Shown here: piece by piece, positions 1 to 6,084 of the stretch
How the letters are laid out: the number at the start of each line of letters is the position of its first letter
Position numbering within the stretch: position 1 is the stretch's first letter
Assembly (NCBI GenBank): GCA_020440745.1
Contig: JAGRNM010000072.1
Coordinates: forward strand, 1-6,811
Length of the DNA stretch: 6,811 nucleotides
Reading direction: 5' to 3'
DNA from: Deltaproteobacteria bacterium
Lineage (GTDB): Bacteria; UBA10199; DSSB01
Program-made: the position numbers and the translations under genes
The notes under the pieces: generated by a model
Told to the model about the DNA's origin: nothing
Seen by the model: the letters and a program-made list of their open reading frames with translations, nothing else
Database searches by the model: none

Positions 1-1785
1 CACTTTTAATGCTGCTAAAAAAGCTTCTTGAGGGATTTCCACATTTCCCACTTGCTTCATACGCTTTTTACCCTCTTTTTGCTTTTCCAAGAGCTTGCGC
101 TTACGAGTGATGTCGCCTCCATAACACTTGGCCAAGACATTTTTACGCATGGCCTTAACGGTCTCTCTAGCAATAATTCGACCACCTATAGCAGCTTGAA
201 TTGCTACCTCAAACTGCTGCCTAGGAATAATGCCCCTCAACTTTTCACAAAGCTCCCTACCGCGCCTGGTGGCGTGTTCCTTGTGGGTAATAATAGAAAG
301 AGCATCGACGGTATCACCATTAATTAAAATATTTAACTTTAAAAGATCACTTTGTCGATAACCAATCAACTCATAGTCCAAAGAAGCGTAACCTTTAGAA
401 AGGCTTTTTAATTGATCGTAAAAATCAAAAACAATCTCACTTAAGGGCAATTCGTATTCCAAGGCCACGTGGTCTTCTGTTAAATAATTCATTCCACTTT
501 GGATGCCGCGCCTTGCTTCACATAGCTGAATAATAGAACCCACAAATTGATTAGGTAGATGAACGGTTGCTTTAATAAAAGGTTCTTCAATCGAGATAAT
601 TTCTTGCCGATCAGGCATTTTAGCCGGATTATCTACCAAAAGCGTCTCCCCTTTGACCGTTGTTATTTTATAAATGACCGTGGGAGCCGTGGAAATCAAA
701 CTCAAATCATATTCCCGCTCTAGGCGCTCTTGAATAATCTCCATATGCAAGAGGCCCAAAAAACCACATCGAAAACCAAAACCTAAAGCCAAAGAAGTTT
801 CTGGTTCAAAATTAAAACTAGCATCATTGAGAGCTAGTTTTTCTAAACTAGTCCTAAGATTATCATACTGGGCGCTGTCAGTAGGATAAATGCCTGAAAA
901 AACCATGGGCTTAACCTCTTTAAATCCTTTAAGAGGTTGCTCGGCGGGACGGGATTTTAAAGTTAAGGTATCCCCTACCTTCACATCGTGAATATCTTTA
1001 ATAGCTGCTGTTACAAAACCTACCTCGCCAGCACTTAAGCTTTTGACTTCCTCAGCAAAAGGAGTAAAGACACCCAGCTTATCCACCACATAAGCCTTAC
1101 GGGTAGCCATCAAAAATATCTCATCTCCTTTTTTAATAGAGCCTTCCATCACCCTAATCTGAACTACCACCCCTTGATAAGCATCAAACCAGGAATCAAA
1201 AACCAAAGCTTGTACTGGTTTACCATCTTCTCCTTGAGGAGGAGGAATAAGCTTTACAATTTTTTCTAAAACCTCTTGAACACCAAGGCCTGTCTTGGCA
1301 CTTACTGCAACAGCTTCGCTGGTATCCAAACCAATAATATCTTCAATCTCACGCTTGACCCTTTCTGGATCAGCTGCTGGAAGGTCAATCTTGTTAAGGA
1401 CAGGCAAGATTTCTAGATTCTGATCCACAGCCAAATAGACGTTGGCTAAGGTCTGCGCCTGAACTCCCTGAGAAGCATCAACAACTAATAAAGCCCCTTC
1501 ACAGGCTTTAAGGCTTCGGCTTACTTCATAATTAAAATCCACGTGGCCTGGGGTATCGATCAGGTTAAGCACGTAAGTTTTTCCATCTTGGGCTTTGTAA
1601 TGAAGACGTACAGCCTGAGCTTTAATAGTAATACCTCGCTCCCGCTCTAAATCCAGTTTGTCTAACATCTGATCTTGCTTTTGTCTTTCATTGATAGCTC
1701 CCGTTGCTTCTAAGAGTCGGTCAGCCAAAGTAGACTTTCCATGATCAATATGGGCAATAATAGAAAAGTTACGAATGTTTTTCAT
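1..1785 (-). CDS. lepA: Elongation factor 4 (LepA), translational GTPase, 3' end just outside window
   Basis: LepA/EF4 is a ribosome-associated GTPase related to EF-G that acts on elongating or initiating ribosomes. The reading frame is open from the ATG at 1785 to the window edge, giving 595 residues without a stop. Visible GTPase motifs are the P-loop AHIDHGKST (residues 11-19), the switch I region DLERERGITIK (about 45-55), DTPGH (77-81) and NKID (131-134). The LepA-specific C-terminus is present, with VLAKCYGGDITRKRKLLEKQ followed by KEGKKRMKQVGNVEIPQEAF. In E. coli LepA (599 residues) the protein ends a few residues after this block, so only the last few codons and the stop are missing. 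The start overlaps the stop of the upstream ribbon-helix-helix gene (ATGA) and is preceded by GAGG at 8 bases, suggesting translational coupling. There are no frame disruptions or missing key residues. Identification is very secure. Confidence 0.98.
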   Translation of the reverse strand, partial: MKNIRNFSIIAHIDHGKSTLADRLLEATGAINERQKQDQMLDKLDLERERGITIKAQAVRLHYKAQDGKTYVLNLIDTPGHVDFNYEVSRSLKACEGALLVVDASQGVQAQTLANVYLAVDQNLEILPVLNKIDLPAADPERVKREIEDIIGLDTSEAVAVSAKTGLGVQEVLEKIVKLIPPPQGEDGKPVQALVFDSWFDAYQGVVVQIRVMEGSIKKGDEIFLMATRKAYVVDKLGVFTPFAEEVKSLSAGEVGFVTAAIKDIHDVKVGDTLTLKSRPAEQPLKGFKEVKPMVFSGIYPTDSAQYDNLRTSLEKLALNDASFNFEPETSLALGFGFRCGFLGLLHMEIIQERLEREYDLSLISTAPTVIYKITTVKGETLLVDNPAKMPDRQEIISIEEPFIKATVHLPNQFVGSIIQLCEARRGIQSGMNYLTEDHVALEYELPLSEIVFDFYDQLKSLSKGYASLDYELIGYRQSDLLKLNILINGDTVDALSIITHKEHATRRGRELCEKLRGIIPRQQFEVAIQAAIGGRIIARETVKAMRKNVLAKCYGGDITRKRKLLEKQKEGKKRMKQVGNVEIPQEAFLAALKV

Positions 1786-1988
1786 GAAGGACGCCTCACC
1801 ACGGAAAGAAGCTCAAGTTGCTCACCAGGGAGCTTTGCTTTATGTTTTTCTAAGACCAAATCAATACCCTCACGAATATACTCAGCCACTGGCACTTTAC
1901 TGACTTGGTTAAGAGCTTTTAGTTTTTGGTCTTGTTCTTCGGTAATATAAACCGTGGTTGAGATTTTCTTCCGCTTGGACATGGACAT
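1782..1988 (-). CDS. Small ribbon-helix-helix (CopG/MetJ-Arc fold) protein
   Basis: A 68-residue basic protein. It shows the ribbon-helix-helix pattern: an N-terminal beta strand KISTTVYI (8-15), helix A (about 17-30, EEQDQKLKALNQVS), a short turn with VPV (32-34) and helix B AEYIREGIDLVLEKHKAKL (35-53). Proteins of this fold dimerise, pair their strands and insert them into the DNA major groove, usually as autorepressors or antitoxins. I recall very similar short proteins with a VPVAEYIREGID-like helix in deltaproteobacteria, usually annotated only as ribbon-helix-helix or CopG family. No toxin gene lies beside it, so an antitoxin role is not supported. The gene follows the SPOR gene by 32 bases and overlaps lepA by 4 bases (ATGA). 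The start is uncertain: ATG at 1988 and ATG at 1982 are both possible and neither has a clear Shine-Dalgarno sequence. Target and function are unknown. Confidence 0.85.
   Translation of the reverse strand: MSMSKRKKISTTVYITEEQDQKLKALNQVSKVPVAEYIREGIDLVLEKHKAKLPGEQLELLSVVRRPS
1794..1797 (-). promoter_or_regulatory. Ribosome binding site of lepA
   Basis: GAGG on the minus strand lies 8 bases before the lepA ATG at 1785, inside the end of the ribbon-helix-helix coding region. It supports this ATG as the start, and means lepA translation begins while ribosomes finish the upstream gene. Confidence 0.6.
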
Positions 1989-2020
1989 AGATAGAATTAT
2001 TCTTTTATTAGCTTTAAATA

Positions 2021-2689
2021 CTAATCAATCAGTACCACTTGTAAGTCTCTCTGCAGACGATTACTCAAATCAGCAGCAAAGTCTTCAGCCACACTACGGT
2101 CCGTAAAAGTACCTACCCGTACGGCATAGCTTTTTTCAGGACTGTCAGGGTTTTTAATTGCTAAGTAAGCATCGATTCCTTGTTCTCTTAATTGCTTTAA
2201 ATAATAAGAAGCCGCTAATTCATCAAACTGCTCCGTCACCTGTATAGCAAAACGACTGTTAGCGCTGGCTTTAAAACGTACAAAAGTATTGGGATCAATG
2301 GGCCTAGACTCCTCTTCTAAAGGTTCTTCCTCTAAGCCTTCTTCAGCAAGAGTTTCTTCATCCCCTTCTTGATCCTCGACTAACTCCCCTTCTGCATTCA
2401 CCCGATACTGGGGGGCATCCTCCTCTAAATAGGAGTCTTCTTCTTGATCGTAAGTATCCTCCCAGGGATCGGTCAGCTTACTTAAGCGACGAGTTTTTTT
2501 GGTTTTTTTAGTTTTTTTCTTTTTGCTGTGAGGAAGCTCACGAGACTGACTTACATAAAGCCCCTCCGACCGGCTGGGAAAAAGACGGGGCCCTAACAAA
2601 GCGCCTAAGAAAAAAGAACCCACTAAGAGACTTACAATAAGTCCCGAACCCAAACCAATAATCAGAGCTGAATGTTCCTTTTGCATCAT
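2021..2689 (-). CDS. Single-pass membrane protein with C-terminal SPOR domain
   Basis: A 222-residue envelope protein. A short N-terminus is followed by one hydrophobic, glycine-rich membrane segment (about 8-36). Next come a lysine-rich stretch (about 55-68, KKKKTKKTKKTRR), a strongly acidic low-complexity linker (about 73-130, many Glu/Asp) and a C-terminal SPOR domain (about 146-222). SPOR landmarks are FAIQV, YYLKQLREQGIDAYLA and SYAVRVGTFTDRSVAEDFA. SPOR domains bind denuded septal peptidoglycan, so the protein probably sits in the inner membrane with its C-terminus in the periplasm and acts at division sites; that role is inferred. I recall a SPOR gene directly after argS as a recurrent arrangement in Geobacter and relatives. 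The start could be ATG 2689 or the adjacent ATG 2686; neither has a strong Shine-Dalgarno sequence. The stop is TAG, and an in-frame TAA follows after seven more codons. A promoter may lie in the 181-base gap upstream, but I could not place one convincingly. Confidence 0.9.
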   Translation of the reverse strand: MMQKEHSALIIGLGSGLIVSLLVGSFFLGALLGPRLFPSRSEGLYVSQSRELPHSKKKKTKKTKKTRRLSKLTDPWEDTYDQEEDSYLEEDAPQYRVNAEGELVEDQEGDEETLAEEGLEEEPLEEESRPIDPNTFVRFKASANSRFAIQVTEQFDELAASYYLKQLREQGIDAYLAIKNPDSPEKSYAVRVGTFTDRSVAEDFAADLSNRLQRDLQVVLID

Positions 2690-2752
2690 CTTAAGCTTAC
2701 TAGATAATTTTTACTTAGGAAGCAAGTGAAGGATAAAAACCTGAAAAAGCAA

Positions 2753-2771
2753 GCTAACTTGGCTAATTAGC
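2753..2771. repeat. GCTAA inverted-repeat cluster, possible operator or small hairpin
   Basis: GCTAAC (2753-2758) is followed by the perfect 10-base palindrome GCTAATTAGC (2762-2771), so GCTAA/TTAGC occurs three times within 19 bases. It lies in the gap between argS and the SPOR gene, 64 bases before the SPOR start. It could be a binding site for a dimeric regulator. On the minus strand it could also fold into a 5-bp stem followed by TTGCTTTTTC, a weak terminator for argS. The sequence alone does not decide between these. Confidence 0.3.
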
Positions 2772-2808
2772 AATATTTTTTTAATAAACAAAAACTAAAG
2801 TTTTAAAC

Positions 2809-2839
2809 CTTTTCTAAAGAAAAGCTGATTAAAAATCAG
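2809..2839 (-). terminator. Two adjacent small hairpins downstream of argS, possible weak terminator
   Basis: On the minus strand, 32 bases after the argS stop, CTGATT-TTT-AATCAG (2839-2825) is a perfect 6-bp stem with a 3-base loop. It is followed immediately by CTTTTC-TTTA-GAAAAG (2824-2809), a second 6-bp stem, and then a T-rich stretch. The stems are AT-rich and the T run is interrupted, so any termination is probably inefficient and the downstream genes could still receive readthrough from argS. Confidence 0.3.
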
Positions 2840-2870
2840 GAGAAAAAACCAAGGTCCTCATAAAAAAAGG

Positions 2871-4523
2871 CTACATTTTTTCCGGTGCCGACACACCACA
2901 GATTTTAAGTAAATTTGCTAAAACCTCTTTTAAAGCACGGACTAAAAAAAGTTTTTGCAAAAGTACCTCTTCCTCCTGATCTAAAAGACGATAACGAGGG
3001 TCAGTTTTGCCTTGAGTATAGTAATTTTGAAAGAGCTTAGCTAATTCTAACAAATAAAAAATAACCCGATGGGGTTCACGAAAAGAAGCTGCCAGATTTA
3101 GACGATCCCCAAACTGAAGCATTAATTTAATCAAGTCTAATTCTTCGGGAAGCGTCAAACTACTTAAGTCAATCTTCTGAGCTAATTTAGACAAATCTAT
3201 ACCGGCTTCAGCAGCTTTTCTTAAGAGAGAGGCGAGTCTCGCATGGGCATACTGGGCATAATAAACAGGGTTTTCACTAGACTGAGACTTAGCTAATTCT
3301 AAGTCAAATTCTAAACTAGTATGATGAGAGCGCATTAAAAAAAAGAAACGCGTTGCATCGGCCCCTACTTCTTCTACAATTTCCTTTAGAGTCACATAAT
3401 CGCCCGATCGTTTACTCATGGCCACGGGCACTTCCCCTCGTTTTAGGCTAACCAACTGCATTAATAAGAACTCTAATTTTTGGGGATCAAAACCCAAAGC
3501 CTCGACAGCGGCCTTCATACGGGTCACATAACCTCCGTGATCCGCACCCATCACATTAAGATAAAGGTCAAAACCACGTTTAAACTTGTCCTGGTGATAA
3601 GCAATATCTGGCGTAAAATAAGTATAAGAACCATCGCTTTTAATCAGGACTCGGTCCTTATCATCGCCAAAGTCAGTGGTTTTAAACCACAAGGCTCCTT
3701 CTTCTTCATAAGTTTTTCCCGATTTTTTTAAGGCTTCGATAGACTGTTTAATTTTTGAGCTTTCGTAAAGAGAGTCTTCACTAAAATAATGATCAAAATA
3801 AATATCGACCTTGGCCAAGTCCTCTTTTACCCTTTCCAATAAAACCTTAGCTAAAGTCTTGCCCACGCTAAGAGGATCTCCCAAACTATTTTTGATTTCG
3901 TGAGACAAGTCTTTTACTAAAGTCTCTACATACTCTCCGCGATACATATCTTCACCAGGAGCCTCTCCTGCGGACATGCCATGAATCTTTTTAAAATAAT
4001 AAATTCCACTCCTACCTAAAGTTTCAATCTGTACCCCGTGATCATTAATATAAAATTCTCTTACTACTTGGTGGCCTAAGGCTTCTAAGATCCTAGCCAA
4101 AGTGTCGCCAACCACCGCATTACGCCCGTGGCCCAAATGCATAGGTCCTGTGGGATTAGCACTGACAAACTCAATAAGTATCCTCTGAGGTTCTGCCACA
4201 TGATTGGCTTTAAAAGCCTCTTGAGAAGCTAAAGAAACCAAAGCCTCCTGATAGGTTTGGGCCTTAAGAAAAAAATTTAAAAAACCAGGGCCGGCAATTT
4301 CTACCTTATCAAATCTAGCACTTAAACGAAGAGCATCGGCCAAAGCCTGAGCAATCTCCCGCGGATTTTTTTTAAGGGGCTTGGCCAAAACCATGGCCAC
4401 ATTACTGCTATAATCACCGTGACTGGACTGTTTGGGTTCTTCCACCACCCAGTCAGCACCCAAACCTTGCCAAGCAAGAGATTCTAAAGCTTCTTCAACT
4501 TGTTGTTTAATCCAAACTTTCAT
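2871..4523 (-). CDS. argS: Arginyl-tRNA synthetase
   Basis: Cytoplasmic class I aminoacyl-tRNA synthetase that charges tRNA-Arg with arginine using ATP. It has 550 residues, a normal length for bacterial ArgRS. The N-terminal additional domain (about 1-105) contains the typical SSHGDYSSNVAMVLAK region (33-48). The ATP-binding HIGH motif is HLGH (129-132) within SANPTGPMHLGHGRNAVVGD (121-140). TPDIAYHQDKFKRGFD (304-319) is a conserved catalytic-core block. The KMSKS equivalent is AMSKR (368-372); many ArgRS lack the canonical first lysine. The all-helical anticodon-binding domain begins near VYYAQYAHAR (420-429) and the protein ends in APEKM, close to the usual APERM. The ATG at 4523 has AAGGA 8 bases upstream. 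The stop is TAG. The family-typical GADHHGY appears here as GADHGGY (327-332). The gene stands alone between two gaps of 149 and 181 bases and probably has its own promoter. Confidence 0.98.
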   Translation of the reverse strand: MKVWIKQQVEEALESLAWQGLGADWVVEEPKQSSHGDYSSNVAMVLAKPLKKNPREIAQALADALRLSARFDKVEIAGPGFLNFFLKAQTYQEALVSLASQEAFKANHVAEPQRILIEFVSANPTGPMHLGHGRNAVVGDTLARILEALGHQVVREFYINDHGVQIETLGRSGIYYFKKIHGMSAGEAPGEDMYRGEYVETLVKDLSHEIKNSLGDPLSVGKTLAKVLLERVKEDLAKVDIYFDHYFSEDSLYESSKIKQSIEALKKSGKTYEEEGALWFKTTDFGDDKDRVLIKSDGSYTYFTPDIAYHQDKFKRGFDLYLNVMGADHGGYVTRMKAAVEALGFDPQKLEFLLMQLVSLKRGEVPVAMSKRSGDYVTLKEIVEEVGADATRFFFLMRSHHTSLEFDLELAKSQSSENPVYYAQYAHARLASLLRKAAEAGIDLSKLAQKIDLSSLTLPEELDLIKLMLQFGDRLNLAASFREPHRVIFYLLELAKLFQNYYTQGKTDPRYRLLDQEEEVLLQKLFLVRALKEVLANLLKICGVSAPEKM

Positions 4524-4531
4524 GGAATTTT

Positions 4532-4536
4532 TCCTT
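4532..4536 (-). promoter_or_regulatory. Ribosome binding site of argS
   Basis: AAGGA on the minus strand, 8 bases before the ATG at 4523, is the clearest Shine-Dalgarno match in the window and fixes the argS start. Confidence 0.7.
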
Positions 4537-4602
4537 ACAAAGCCCCTCCCCTAATGCGGATCTGGATAGAGCTCAAGTAAAAGCAGTGGGTAGTTAAGTC
4601 TT

Positions 4603-4632
4603 ATATTAAAGGTCATAACCCCAAAGGAACAA
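4603..4632 (-). promoter_or_regulatory. Possible sigma-70-like promoter for argS
   Basis: In the 149-base gap upstream of argS the minus strand carries TAATAT (4608-4603) as a possible -10 box, 18 bases after TTGTTC (4632-4627) as a poor -35 box. Transcription would start near 4596 and leave a leader of about 70 bases containing a G-rich GGGGAGGGG stretch. The match is weak in AT-rich DNA and is offered only as the best candidate in this gap. Confidence 0.25.
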
Positions 4633-4672
4633 AAAGTAAAAATCTTAAACAGATTAAATAGCTTGATTAAGC

Positions 4673-5206
4673 TTAGTCCGCGTGAATCTCTTTCCAAGCT
4701 TTAGGTAATTTAAGTGAGTCAGGTCCTAGCACCAAAATCTTTAAGTCTTCACTTTTGATATAATTTTTGGCTACTTTTTTAAGATCGCTAAGCTTTACCT
4801 TTTTAATTTCTTTTCTAAACTTTTGAAGGTAATTTTTAGGGTAACCCAAAAAAGCAAATCTAGCCTCTTGACTGACATAGTCTTTTAAAGGTTCTAAGCT
4901 AGAGTAAAGACTATTTAAAAAGGAGGAACGATGTTCTTCTAACTCTTCTTGCGTTAGACTATCTCCTTGAACCAAATCAGAAAGTTGTTTTTTAACCTCC
5001 GACAAGACACTGTCCACGGACTCGGTCTTGGTCTGTGCAAAAATAAAGAAAATCCCATAGTCAGCAGAAAAACCAAAGGAAGAATAAACGCTATAGGCCA
5101 ATCCCAAAGTACTTCTAATTTGACCACCCAAACGACTACTTAAACTACTTCCACCCAAAATATCATTTAAAAGCAATAAGGCAAATTTATCTTGATTAAA
5201 ACGCTT
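4673..5206 (-). pseudogene. C-terminal part of non-catalytic M16 protein, downstream of in-frame amber
   Basis: These 177 codons continue the same reading frame as the upstream M16 fragment after the single TAG at 5209-5207. They encode the rest of the second M16 domain: KRFNQDKFALLLLNDILGGS, then SSLSSRLGGQIR, GLAYSVYSSFG, and the ending LKILVLGPDS before a TAA stop. Alignment with the family pattern GHLG-x-(R/K)R-x-(N/D)-x-D-x-(F/Y)-A-x-x-x-x-N-x-I-L-G-G is unbroken apart from the amber codon. The first alternative start is TTG at 5176; it lies ten codons inside the conserved block and has no Shine-Dalgarno sequence, so separate translation is unlikely. Unless the amber is read through, or is a sequence error, this part is not made. 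The sequence has not visibly decayed, so the stop is recent, false or suppressed. Confidence 0.75.
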
Positions 5207-5209
5207 CTA
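5207..5209 (-). other. In-frame amber codon inside M16 gene
   Basis: TAG occupies codon 288 of the reading frame that begins at 6070, between GHLG and KRFNQ. The frame is identical on both sides, so one codon is affected and there is no frameshift. In relatives this position is variable, often Ile, Pro, Lys or Gln by recollection. Single-base ancestors of TAG include CAG, AAG, GAG and TTG. Confidence 0.9.
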
Positions 5210-6070
5210 TCCTAAATGACCCATTAAGATTGTGGCTTGCGAGACGTCCTTTTTAACCCAAACATTTTCTTGTTTAAACTCCTTTGTAATAGGCTTGGGC
5301 TGTTTAATATCATAGTCTGGATTTTTATAATTTCCTAAAAAACTTAAGTCCTTTCTGACTTTCTTAAGGCTAAAAGGAGAACTAAGACCCAAGACAGCTT
5401 TAGAAAAGCTTAAGCTCTTTTTATAAAAGGATTTCACTTGTTCTAAAGAAAGCTTTTCATAATCTTGCACACTAGCTTCCCTTGCCCATGGACTATTTTT
5501 TCCGTAAATCACTTGCCTAAAATAACGTATGGCCACTTGTTCGGGCTGATCGTCAGCTTGCTTACGAGAAGCAATAAGTTGTTTTTTAAGTATATCAAAG
5601 CGCTCTTGATTCCAACGGGGTTCAAACAACATTTTCTGAAACAAAGCTAAAAGATCTTCCCAATCTTCTTTTAAACAACGAAAGTCAATTTTGCCGTATT
5701 CCCAAGTCACTTCCACACTAATCTGAGCAGCCAAACGATTTAAAGCTAGTTCAAATTCTTGAGGAGATAAGTCGCCTGAGCCACCCTGTCTTAAGCTTAG
5801 CAGACTTAAGATAGCCACCCCTGGCGCTGAATCCGGTTCATTAATCTTACCCCAAGGCAAATAAATACTCCCCTCAATCACCGGATTGTCTGATTGTTCT
5901 AAGTAAAAAAGTTTAAAACCATTAGCAAAGTTTTGTTCTTTTAGGGCAGGAAGCTCAAAATTAGGTTCGGACTTTAAGCTTAGACTTTCCCATTTTTTTT
6001 CTTGTGCCTGCAGCAAAGCATTAGGAAATAAAAACCATAAAACAAATGCCCATAATAAAAACTTCTTCAT
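5207..6070 (-). CDS. Exported M16-family protein lacking the zinc motif, N-terminal part (ends at amber)
   Basis: 287 residues before an in-frame TAG; with the part after it, the full product would be 465 residues, the usual size for bacterial M16B proteins. Residues 1-23 form a signal peptide (MKK, hydrophobic core, cleavage probably after LLQA), so the protein is periplasmic. The first M16 domain follows (about 45-230). Where catalytic members have HxxEH, this protein has GVAILSLLSLRQGG (84-97) with no histidines, so it cannot bind the catalytic zinc. The second domain begins around QATILMGHLG (278-287) and is cut by the stop. In bacterial M16B pairs one subunit carries the zinc site and the other contributes substrate binding; the upstream M16 gene, 14 bases away, fits as the catalytic partner. 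The ATG at 6070 has AGG 6 bases upstream; a TTG at 6076 is less well placed. Family assignment is secure, substrate unknown. Confidence 0.88.
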   Translation of the reverse strand: MKKFLLWAFVLWFLFPNALLQAQEKKWESLSLKSEPNFELPALKEQNFANGFKLFYLEQSDNPVIEGSIYLPWGKINEPDSAPGVAILSLLSLRQGGSGDLSPQEFELALNRLAAQISVEVTWEYGKIDFRCLKEDWEDLLALFQKMLFEPRWNQERFDILKKQLIASRKQADDQPEQVAIRYFRQVIYGKNSPWAREASVQDYEKLSLEQVKSFYKKSLSFSKAVLGLSSPFSLKKVRKDLSFLGNYKNPDYDIKQPKPITKEFKQENVWVKKDVSQATILMGHLG

Positions 6071-6076
6071 AAGCAA

Positions 6077-6080
6077 CCTA
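6077..6080 (-). promoter_or_regulatory. Ribosome binding site deciding the M16 start
   Basis: TAGG on the minus strand ends 6 bases before the ATG at 6070, within the 14-base gap after the first M16 stop. The alternative TTG at 6076 directly abuts this motif and would have no spacing, so the ATG is preferred. Confidence 0.5.
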
Positions 6081-6084
6081 ACAA

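Noticed and set aside
28..327. Plus-strand open frame of 99 codons
   Set aside because: It lies wholly inside lepA, antisense to its highly conserved C-terminal domain, and its translation resembles no family I know.
1741..1950. Plus-strand open frame of 69 codons
   Set aside because: It is antisense to the lepA start and most of the ribbon-helix-helix gene, both of which show clear family sequence.
3480..3731. Plus-strand open frame of 83 codons
   Set aside because: It is antisense to the argS catalytic core, with no independent coding evidence.
4551..4616. 21-codon minus-strand open frame upstream of argS, considered as a leader peptide
   Set aside because: No Shine-Dalgarno sequence, only one arginine codon, and its ATG lies upstream of the only candidate -10 box, so it would not be transcribed from that promoter.
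4524..4672. T-box or other riboswitch in the argS leader
   Set aside because: I saw no T-box consensus, strong terminator-antiterminator pair or long structured leader; the gap holds only a weak promoter candidate and the ribosome binding site.
4673..5176. Independent gene starting at TTG 5176
   Set aside because: It starts in the middle of a conserved M16 block, has no ribosome binding site, and continues exactly the frame of the fragment before the amber codon.
5177..5240. Frameshift as cause of the split M16 gene
   Set aside because: Translation in one frame gives conserved sequence on both sides of the TAG, so only a single stop codon interrupts it.
5465..5650. Plus-strand open frame of 61 codons
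   Set aside because: It is antisense to the M16 gene and has no recognisable domain or ribosome binding site.
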